The notes under the pieces were generated by a model. The model was not told the DNA's origin. It saw nothing but the letters and a program-made list of their open reading frames with translations, and made no database searches. The translations under genes were made by a program, and so were the position numbers. A DNA stretch of 7,489 bases from JAGXTF01 sp040376005. GTDB lineage: Bacteria > Bacteroidota > Bacteroidia > NS11-12g > UBA955. Where the stretch lies: contig JBEIRK010000121.1 in assembly GCA_040376005.1 (NCBI GenBank), forward strand, positions 1 to 7,489, read 5' to 3'. Shown here piece by piece: positions 1-5,775 of this stretch. Positions within the stretch are counted from its first letter, which is position 1, and each line of letters begins with the position of its first letter.

Positions 1-2
1 GC

Positions 3-2375
3 ACCACAGGTGATGTGCTCAAGCGCATACCTGGAGCCACAATTATGGAAGGCAAGTTTGCCAACATTAGAGGCATGTATGACCGTTACAATGCAGGATA
101 CCTGAATGGGGCAACATTGACAAGAACACAAAGCGACAGAAAAGCCTTATCATTAGATATCATTCCTGCTTCATTGTTGGACGAAATCAAAATCATTAAA
201 TCTGGAACGCCTGATCTTATCGGTGATTTCGGTGGCGGTATCATACGCATCAATACCAAGAGTATTCCGTTAAAACTTACTCAAAGCTTTAACTTGGGAT
301 TCCAATACAATAGTATTACCACCCTGCAAAGTGTGCGTTCATTTGAAACCTCGCCTTCTGAATATATTGGCAGTGTCCCCACAAGCAATCAAATACCAAA
401 TTTGGTAGGCACCCAAAAATACAACACGTTAAACGCAGAAAACAAGGCCCTTGAAAGCCGTAAATTCGACAATAGCTGGAACATTAACAATCAAACACCT
501 ATGCCAGCGCCAAGACTTAGCTACACCCTTGGTGTTCCTTTCAAATTGAAAAATTCACGTGAATTGGGTTTGATCGTAAGCTTAAACTACAGCTTAAATC
601 AAAAGTATAGCCAAGGCAATATCAATGCCTTCGACCTTTCAGACAATAGACCTAGGAATGCATTTAATGATGAATTGTACAATACCAGCGTTCAAAAGGG
701 CGGAATTCTAAATCTTAGCTATAAACTCAGCAACCGCCACAGAATTGATTGGAAGAACCTATATACTACCAATTATGATGCAAGTTCTACACTGAGAAAT
801 GGTATTGCAGATTATGAAAATGGAGTGTCTACAGACGGCTACTCAAGTTTAAAAAACCAGAATAGGCTTGCAAGCACACAATTGAATGGCTTGCATTTGT
901 TGGGTAAAAACCAAACTACACTTACTTGGTTGGTGAATTATGGAACAATATTGCGTCAAATGCCTGATTTCCGTATAGCACAATACGCTACATTCGGCCC
1001 TGGCGATCGCTATTTTGTAACCAACGACTTCTTTAATTCAGGATCAGGACGATTCTTTTCAAACCTTACCGAAAGAACATTCAGTGCCAGTGCAGACGTA
1101 CAGCACACGGTTCAAATTAAAAAACTCACAAGCAACATTAAGTATGGTGCATTTGTTCAAAACAGAGAACGTGACTTCACCAGCCGTGAGTTTGTTTACG
1201 GCCCAGTGGGCAAAACTGTAAAAAGCGACAACCTGCCATCACAAGATTTGTCAGCAGACCAATTAAAATCGGATGGATTGTATTTGATTGAAAAAACATC
1301 TATTGACCTTGACGAATACACTGGACAGAGTAGCTTAAACGCAGGATTCTTAATGATGGAAAACAACTATCCATTGTTTAAGACTGGCAAGAAAGTGAGC
1401 AGCCTTAAGTTGATTTATGGGGTGCGTTTCGAACAATTCAGTCAGAAGATTACCAATGATATCTTCACAAGAATTTATAAAAAAGACGTTGCAAACTCAG
1501 GTATCACAAATGATATTTTACCTTCTGTAAATGTTATTGCCCCCATTACTGCTAAAACAGGCGTGAGAATGGCCTATTATAAAACTGTGAATAGACCAGA
1601 AATGCGCGAATTGGCTCCGTTCTCTTTCTATAACTTTAACTTAAACTCTGAAATCCAGGGCAACACGCAATTAAAACGCGCAGAGTTGCACAACTTTGAT
1701 TTTAGATTTGAAATTTTCCCAGGCAAAGAAGACATGCTGTCAATCGGCGCATTTGGAAAAAGAATTATCAATCCTATTGAGTTTTCTCTTAGCCCAGAGC
1801 AAGCCCTTATTAGAACCTTTACTTACGAAAATGAAAAAAGTGCAAACATCAAAGGAATTGAAATTGAAGTTCGTAAGAAGCTTACAAAAATCGGCTACTT
1901 CATCGCACCCAAATTATTCAGTAACCTTAGCTTCTATGGCAACTTAGCCTTGATACGTTCTAATGTACAATTTAAAGCAAATAGCACAGGCACACAGAAC
2001 CGCAGCCTTCAAGGTCAAAGTCCTTATGTAGCCAATGTTTCTTTGTTCTATGATAACGCTAAAACAGGACTTAGCGCCAGCGTGAATTTCAATAAAATCG
2101 GATCACGCATTGCATATATAGGTGTGCCTGAGAACATTCAACCTTTTGGTATGGATATTTATGAATTCGGTCGCAGCGTGCTTGACGTCCAAGTTGGAAA
2201 ATCTATTGGCAAATCAGGAAACCTAAAAATAACTGTGGGCGATATTTTCGCACAGAAAAACATCTACTACCAAGATCTTAACAAATCTGGGAAGTATGAA
2301 AGTCAAACAGACAATACGCTGTTTAGCTTCACCAACGGCAGAACCGTAACAATTTCCTACGGATACTCGTTCTAA
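3..2375 (+). CDS. TonB-dependent outer-membrane receptor, 5'-truncated by window edge
   Basis: The reading frame is open from the first complete codon (base 3) to a TAA at 2373-2375, about 790 residues, so the true start lies outside the window; the GTG at 15 is internal. The first ~90 residues are the second half of a plug domain: DVLKRIPGATI, then NIRGMYDRYN, LNGATL, a DIIPASLLDEIKIIKSGTPD segment and DFGGGIIRINTK, the usual end of the plug. The rest is a 22-strand-type beta-barrel with alternating aromatic and polar residues, including TVNRPEMRELAPFSFYNFNL and a QGN-x-x-LKRAELHNFD stretch seen in large Bacteroidota receptors. It ends in YGYSF with a terminal Phe, the outer-membrane (BAM) insertion signature. 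The signal peptide, any carboxypeptidase-like N-terminal domain and the TonB box are not visible. The family imports siderophores, cobalamin, glycans or other ligands using TonB energy; the substrate cannot be read here. An intrinsic terminator follows 20 bp after the stop. Family is secure, ligand unknown. Confidence 0.93.
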   Translation, partial: TTGDVLKRIPGATIMEGKFANIRGMYDRYNAGYLNGATLTRTQSDRKALSLDIIPASLLDEIKIIKSGTPDLIGDFGGGIIRINTKSIPLKLTQSFNLGFQYNSITTLQSVRSFETSPSEYIGSVPTSNQIPNLVGTQKYNTLNAENKALESRKFDNSWNINNQTPMPAPRLSYTLGVPFKLKNSRELGLIVSLNYSLNQKYSQGNINAFDLSDNRPRNAFNDELYNTSVQKGGILNLSYKLSNRHRIDWKNLYTTNYDASSTLRNGIADYENGVSTDGYSSLKNQNRLASTQLNGLHLLGKNQTTLTWLVNYGTILRQMPDFRIAQYATFGPGDRYFVTNDFFNSGSGRFFSNLTERTFSASADVQHTVQIKKLTSNIKYGAFVQNRERDFTSREFVYGPVGKTVKSDNLPSQDLSADQLKSDGLYLIEKTSIDLDEYTGQSSLNAGFLMMENNYPLFKTGKKVSSLKLIYGVRFEQFSQKITNDIFTRIYKKDVANSGITNDILPSVNVIAPITAKTGVRMAYYKTVNRPEMRELAPFSFYNFNLNSEIQGNTQLKRAELHNFDFRFEIFPGKEDMLSIGAFGKRIINPIEFSLSPEQALIRTFTYENEKSANIKGIEIEVRKKLTKIGYFIAPKLFSNLSFYGNLALIRSNVQFKANSTGTQNRSLQGQSPYVANVSLFYDNAKTGLSASVNFNKIGSRIAYIGVPENIQPFGMDIYEFGRSVLDVQVGKSIGKSGNLKITVGDIFAQKNIYYQDLNKSGKYESQTDNTLFSFTNGRTVTISYGYSF

Positions 2376-2395
2376 TACAGAACTTGGCTTTCAAG

Positions 2396-2426
2396 AATCC
2401 CGAGCAGCAATGTCTCGGGATTTTTT
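2396..2426 (+). terminator. Intrinsic terminator of the TonB-dependent receptor gene
   Basis: A perfect 9-bp stem pairs AATCCCGAG (2396-2404) with CTCGGGATT (2414-2422) across a 9-nt loop, followed by a run of six T (2421-2426). It starts 20 bp after the receptor stop. On the opposite strand the stem is not followed by a T-run, so it should act mainly on + transcripts. The stop codon of the convergent adenosyltransferase gene lies inside the T-tract. Confidence 0.88.
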
Positions 2427-2976
2427 ATTTTCTAGGAGCCCAGGTTATTTCTGCTCCCCCATTTTGCTTATCTAAAAAGCGGGCTAGGGTAAATAAATAA
2501 TCACTGAGTCTATTCAGATAGCGCAAAACCATGGCATCTATTTCTTCCTGCTCGGCCAAATACACGACGGCGCGTTCTGCCCTGCGACACACACAGCGGG
2601 CCACATGTGCATTTGCACCGGGGATGGTTGCACCGGGCAGTATAAAATTCTTAAGCTCAGGCAATACACCCGTAAGCCTATCAATCTCTAATTCCAATGT
2701 ATGAATATCTTCTTCGCGAAGCTCCGGTAAAATCATTTTGTTTCCAGGTGCTGCAGCCAAATAAGCACCCAAGGTAAAGAGTCTATCCTGAATTTCTGAG
2801 AGTAGTTTTAAACTGCCCTCTTCTTGCGTTTGCGCGCGAACAAGACCCAATAAACTGTTCAACTCATCCACAGTGCCATAACACTCTACACGTATGTGAT
2901 GTTTAGAAACCCGAGCCCCACCTATCAATCCAGTTTTACCATCGTCGCCTGTGCGTGTATAAATCTTCATGGTCAT
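2425..2976 (-). CDS. pduO: PduO-type cob(I)yrinic acid a,c-diamide / cob(I)alamin adenosyltransferase
   Basis: This cytoplasmic enzyme transfers the 5'-deoxyadenosyl group of ATP to Co(I) corrinoids to make adenosylcobalamin. The 183-residue protein has the usual length and all family signatures: the N-terminal ATP-binding TRTGDDGKTGL (residues 7-17), YGTVDELNSLLG (33-44), the active-site segment RCVCRRAER (127-135) and the C-terminal NRLSDYLFTLAR (155-166). These define the PduO/MMAB family, distinct from CobA/BtuR and EutT. The symbol is a family label; no propanediol genes are nearby. Two ATGs are possible, at 2976 (MTMKIY) and 2970 (MKIY); neither has a clear ribosome binding site, and homologues usually begin with MKIYT, so the second is equally plausible. 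The gene is divergent from the T9SS protein gene and convergent with the receptor. An obvious hypothesis is that the receptor takes up cobalamin, but no B12 riboswitch or other B12 gene is visible to support it. Confidence 0.95.
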   Translation of the reverse strand: MTMKIYTRTGDDGKTGLIGGARVSKHHIRVECYGTVDELNSLLGLVRAQTQEEGSLKLLSEIQDRLFTLGAYLAAAPGNKMILPELREEDIHTLELEIDRLTGVLPELKNFILPGATIPGANAHVARCVCRRAERAVVYLAEQEEIDAMVLRYLNRLSDYLFTLARFLDKQNGGAEITWAPRK

Positions 2977-2982
2977 AATGCA

Positions 2983-2990
2983 ATGTTAAT
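2983..2990 (-). repeat. Inverted ATTAACAT word upstream of the adenosyltransferase start
   Basis: The + strand reads ATGTTAAT, the reverse complement of a word present three more times in the same spacer (3154-3161, 3186-3193, 3198-3205). It lies 6 bp upstream of the ATG at 2976, in the 5' leader or promoter-proximal region of this gene. Seen directly; any role as a binding site is inference. Confidence 0.35.
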
Positions 2991-3153
2991 CAGAAACATT
3001 GATATCGACTAAAGGTTTTTAAGAACTGTAAATTTCTATCTATAAATGTAAAATACACCCAATTCAATCCCCAAACGATAAATTAAACCCAACTTAATAT
3101 GCAGTATTTGAATACATTAGCCACACAATCATATTTCTTTACCATAAACCAAT

Positions 3154-3205
3154 ATTAACATCCACATAACACAAAATACTTTTAAATTAACATTACAATT
3201 AACAT
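3154..3205 (+). repeat. Three direct ATTAACAT words upstream of the T9SS protein gene
   Basis: ATTAACAT occurs at 3154-3161, 3186-3193 and 3198-3205. The last two extend to a perfect 9-mer, AATTAACAT (3185-3193 and 3197-3205), with starts 12 bp apart. The 3' copy sits about 19 bp upstream of the possible -7 box at 3224-3231, where a -33 element or an activator/operator site would lie. The spacer is strongly AT-rich, which raises chance matches, but four copies of one C-containing 8-mer in 273 bp (counting the inverted one at 2983-2990) is more than expected. Function unproven. Confidence 0.4.
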
Positions 3206-3223
3206 GAGGTAAACTTAAGATGC

Positions 3224-3231
3224 CACTTTTG
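3224..3231 (+). promoter_or_regulatory. Possible Bacteroidota-type -7 box for the T9SS protein gene
   Basis: CACTTTTG matches the Bacteroidota sigma-70 -7 consensus TAnnTTTG at every fixed position except the first. It ends 18 bp before the ATG at 3250, which would put the transcription start near 3237 and give a leader of about 12 nt. No good TTTG at -33 is visible; the AATTAACAT repeat occupies that region. A single short motif in AT-rich DNA is weak evidence. Confidence 0.4.
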
Positions 3232-3249
3232 TAGCAGAATAAATACAAC

Positions 3250-5022
3250 ATGAAAAAAATCGTTACACTCCTTGCAGCTGCCCTTATTTTGGTCGGCAAA
3301 TCTCAAGCCCAATTCTTTGAAGAGACAGACTTCGTTGGAGCTTTGAGTTCAGACGCTTCTAAAGATTGGACCACAGGTTGGACCAACTGGAATCCGCAAA
3401 GTACTAGCTACCCTGCTGCAAATGAAACCACTACACTAAATGGCTCAGCTACAGGTAAATTGGAAATCACAACAACCATCACCCTCGATGCTACCAAAGT
3501 GTATTTGCTTAAAGGCATGATTGTGATTAAAGACGGCGGTAAATTGGTAATCCCAGCGGGTACCATCATTCGTGCTGAAGCTGATTTGAATGCTACTCCT
3601 AAGAACTATGCTACTATCGTAGTTGAAAGAGGTGGTAAAATCGAAATCAATGGTACCAACACCAAGCCTGTTGTTATCACAAGTAACAAGGCTGCCGGTA
3701 GCCGCAATCGTGGCGACTGGGGTGGAATCGTACTTTCCGGCAAAGCAAAAAACAACCAAAGTGCTGACAACCAAGTAGAAGGTTTCAATAACGTATCTTT
3801 TGATGCAACTATGGCTAAAGGTGGTGGAACCGATGACGCTGACAATAGCGGTTCTATTTCTTTTGTACGTCTTGAATACGGTGGACTTGCTTTTGAAGCG
3901 AACAAAGAAATCAACGGTATTACTTTTAACTCAGTAGGTTCTGGCACCAAAATCGAAGGCATCCAGTGCTCATACACTGGTGATGACGGATTTGAGTGGT
4001 TCGGTGGCACTGTAAACGCTAAGAAATTGGTAGCCTTCCGCATTACTGATGACGACTTCGATACAGATTTCGGTTTCCGTGGTGCAGTTCAGTTTGGTAT
4101 TGGTGTTAAAGATACCAGCCAATATGACCTTACTTACTCTGCAACTTCTGGCGCTTCTACCAGCGAAGGTTTTGAAAGCGACAACGATGCAGGTGGATCT
4201 GGCAAAACGCCTTATACCTCAGCTGTATTCAGCAACATTACTATGGTAGGTCCAGTGAAAATTGGAAGTACTTATGCTGATTTGCCGACTGTGCAGAAAA
4301 ATGCATTCCGCAGAGGTGCTCGTATCCGCAGAAACAGCCGTTTGTCTATCGTAAACTCTGTTTTCATGGGTTACAGAAACTTCCTAATGGTTGATGGTGA
4401 TAGCACCATGACCGCTGCAGGTATTGCAGATTCTACTTTCCCTGCTACTATGGCGTTCCAAAACAACGTTATCGTAAACAGCGCTGCAGCTTTCTCTCCT
4501 GCATCTTCAACTGCCAATGGCTTGGTTGAAAAAGCAGGTACCCCTTCTTTGAACCGCTTGGACGGTTGGGTAAAAGCCGCTTCAAACAAAAACAAAATCA
4601 ACTCAGTACCTTACACTTCAGGCACTGTGCTTGTAGATCCACAAAATGCTACTTCTCCTGTGTTCCGCCCAGTATCTGCATCACCTGCAATGGCTGCTGC
4701 TGTATTCACCCACCCACGTGTTGCTTCTTTCGGTACTTTCAACAGCGTAAACACACTTGAAAACATCGGTACTTATGTTATCTATCCAAACCCAAGTGCA
4801 GGTAGCTTGTTCGCAGAACTAGAACTTACTGCTCCTGAAAAAGTGAATGTATTTATCACCAACTTGAACGGTACTGTAGTTGTTGATGCAGGCAGCCACT
4901 CATTGAACGCTGGTTTCAATAGCATCGCTTGCTCTACTGAATCATTGAACAATGGTTTGTACTTGATCGTTATCGCCGGTGAAAACGGCAAACTGACTCA
5001 GAAAGTTCTGGTTCAGAAATAA
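3250..5022 (+). CDS. Secreted beta-helix-like protein with T9SS type A C-terminal sorting domain, function unknown
   Basis: The 590-residue protein begins with a signal peptide: MKK, a hydrophobic stretch (residues 4-16) and a likely signal peptidase I site SQA|QF after residue 20. Residues ~80-410 contain short repeating beta-strand/turn units rich in G, N, D and V, such as IPAGTIIRAEAD (101-112), IVVERGGKIEINGT (123-136), GDWGGIVLSG (155-164), GDDGFEWFGGTVNAKKL (244-260), an acidic DDDFDTDFGF (267-276) and SEGFESDNDAGG (305-316). This suggests a right-handed parallel beta-helix with possible metal-binding acidic turns. Residues ~508-590 are a Por-secretion-type tail: YPNPSAG (512-518), a beta-sandwich, and KVLVQK at the end. 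It should cross the outer membrane by T9SS and be released or anchored at the surface. The central region resembles a widespread uncharacterised Bacteroidota family that I recall being annotated only by its sorting tail. No catalytic motif is recognised. Arg codons are 13 CGT/CGC and 4 AGA with no CGA, CGG or AGG, suggesting strong expression. Confidence 0.9.
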   Translation: MKKIVTLLAAALILVGKSQAQFFEETDFVGALSSDASKDWTTGWTNWNPQSTSYPAANETTTLNGSATGKLEITTTITLDATKVYLLKGMIVIKDGGKLVIPAGTIIRAEADLNATPKNYATIVVERGGKIEINGTNTKPVVITSNKAAGSRNRGDWGGIVLSGKAKNNQSADNQVEGFNNVSFDATMAKGGGTDDADNSGSISFVRLEYGGLAFEANKEINGITFNSVGSGTKIEGIQCSYTGDDGFEWFGGTVNAKKLVAFRITDDDFDTDFGFRGAVQFGIGVKDTSQYDLTYSATSGASTSEGFESDNDAGGSGKTPYTSAVFSNITMVGPVKIGSTYADLPTVQKNAFRRGARIRRNSRLSIVNSVFMGYRNFLMVDGDSTMTAAGIADSTFPATMAFQNNVIVNSAAAFSPASSTANGLVEKAGTPSLNRLDGWVKAASNKNKINSVPYTSGTVLVDPQNATSPVFRPVSASPAMAAAVFTHPRVASFGTFNSVNTLENIGTYVIYPNPSAGSLFAELELTAPEKVNVFITNLNGTVVVDAGSHSLNAGFNSIACSTESLNNGLYLIVIAGENGKLTQKVLVQK

Positions 5023-5047
5023 GATCGTTTCTTTATTTGGTTTTGTT

Positions 5048-5078
5048 AATCCCGGGGCATTGTCCCGGGATTTTTTTT
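5048..5078 (+). terminator. Intrinsic terminator of the T9SS protein gene
   Basis: A perfect 9-bp stem pairs AATCCCGGG (5048-5056) with CCCGGGATT (5064-5072) around the 7-nt loop GCATTGT, followed by eight T (5071-5078). It lies 25 bp after the stop. It is closely related in sequence to the terminator at 2396-2426, differing by one compensated stem pair (A-T versus G-C) and in the loop. The next gene begins just beyond the T-run. Confidence 0.92.
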
Positions 5079-5085
5079 ATTCTTG
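5078..5085 (+). promoter_or_regulatory. Possible -7 promoter box of the alkD-like gene, abutting the terminator
   Basis: TATTCTTG differs from the Bacteroidota -7 consensus TAnnTTTG at one fixed position. It begins at the last T of the preceding terminator and ends 4 bp before the ATG at 5090, so transcription would start at or very near the start codon, giving a leaderless or near-leaderless mRNA. No well-spaced -33 TTTG is seen: the nearest TTG, at 5060-5062, is about 15 bp upstream, shorter than usual. Suggestive only; the gene may instead depend on read-through. Confidence 0.35.
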
Positions 5086-5089
5086 CACT

Positions 5090-5770
5090 ATGAATGCAGA
5101 ACTCACTTCTACCCTGCTGTTGCTCACAGATCAATTCAGCGCGCTTGCAGACCCAAAACAAGCGCAAGGAATGAAGAAATACATGAAAGATTTATTCCCC
5201 TTTTTAGGAATAAAAAAACCCATACGGAGTGCTGCCGAAAAAGCATGTATCGCTGAATGTAAAAAATTACCCTACGATCAACTTCATGAATTCGTTACTG
5301 CGCTTTGGCAGAAAGAAGAACGCGAATACCAATATTGCGCACTCGTGCTTATGGAAGCGGCACGCATGTATAAGCATGAAAAGAGCATAGAACTATTTGA
5401 AAAATTAATTACCACGAAAAGTTGGTGGGATACAGTAGATGCCATTGCCAGCAAATGTGTGGGTGGGTATTTCAAAGCATACCCACTTAAGAAATTGCAA
5501 TACATTGAAAGATGGATGAACGGCAACAACCTTTGGCTGCAAAGAACCTGTCTTATTTTTCAATTAAGTTATCGCGAAAAAACAGACGTTGAATTGCTTT
5601 TTGGATGCATTGATGCTACAAGCAAATCCAAAGAGTTTTTCCTGCAAAAAGCCATAGGCTGGGCTCTGAGACAGTATGCTCGTACCAATCCAAGTGTTGT
5701 ATTTGAATTTGTAAACAACCGCGACCTTAAGCCCCTGAGCCGCCGTGAGGCGCTGAAACACTTTACATAA
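5090..5770 (+). CDS. AlkD-type DNA alkylation repair protein (HEAT-repeat DNA glycosylase)
   Basis: AlkD enzymes remove bulky or positively charged N3- and N7-alkylated purines from DNA without flipping the base out. The start is taken at ATG 5090 (MNAELTS). An in-frame TTG at 5060 would begin inside the loop of the upstream terminator and is rejected. The 226-residue protein can be aligned from memory with Bacillus cereus AlkD nearly end to end: YMKDLFPFLGI (31-41), TKSWWDTVD (109-117), NLWLQRTCLIFQL (147-159), SKEFFLQKAIGWALRQYA (180-197) and PLSRREALKH (215-224). The residues matching the AlkD active site (W109, D113, R148, W187) are present as W113, D117, R152 and W191, so it is predicted active rather than a structural paralogue. 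The C-terminus ends about 10 residues earlier than B. cereus AlkD. The gene follows a terminator by 17 bp and converges on the ABC1 kinase gene, with only 5 bp between the stop codons. Confidence 0.95.
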   Translation: MNAELTSTLLLLTDQFSALADPKQAQGMKKYMKDLFPFLGIKKPIRSAAEKACIAECKKLPYDQLHEFVTALWQKEEREYQYCALVLMEAARMYKHEKSIELFEKLITTKSWWDTVDAIASKCVGGYFKAYPLKKLQYIERWMNGNNLWLQRTCLIFQLSYREKTDVELLFGCIDATSKSKEFFLQKAIGWALRQYARTNPSVVFEFVNNRDLKPLSRREALKHFT

Positions 5771-5775
5771 AAATA

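Noticed and set aside
1696..1947. Small + strand open frame inside the receptor gene
   Set aside because: It is an out-of-frame shadow within a clearly conserved barrel region.
3043..3050. Possible - strand -7 box (TACATTTA) for the adenosyltransferase gene
   Set aside because: It lacks the final G of the consensus, has no correctly spaced -33 TTTG, and such matches are easy to find in this AT-rich spacer.
2977..3249. Cobalamin riboswitch or small RNA in the divergent spacer
   Set aside because: No conserved B12-box-like sequence or extended GC-containing stems are visible; the spacer is AT-rich and too short on the adenosyltransferase side for a typical cobalamin riboswitch plus expression platform.
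3445..4043. Antisense open frames under the T9SS gene
   Set aside because: They are compositional shadows of a strongly biased coding frame, with no recognisable domains and no start signals.
5060..5089. Longer start (TTG at 5060) for the alkD-like gene
   Set aside because: It would begin in the terminator loop and encode ten residues from stem and T-run sequence; the ATG at 5090 gives a protein that lines up with AlkD from its first residues.
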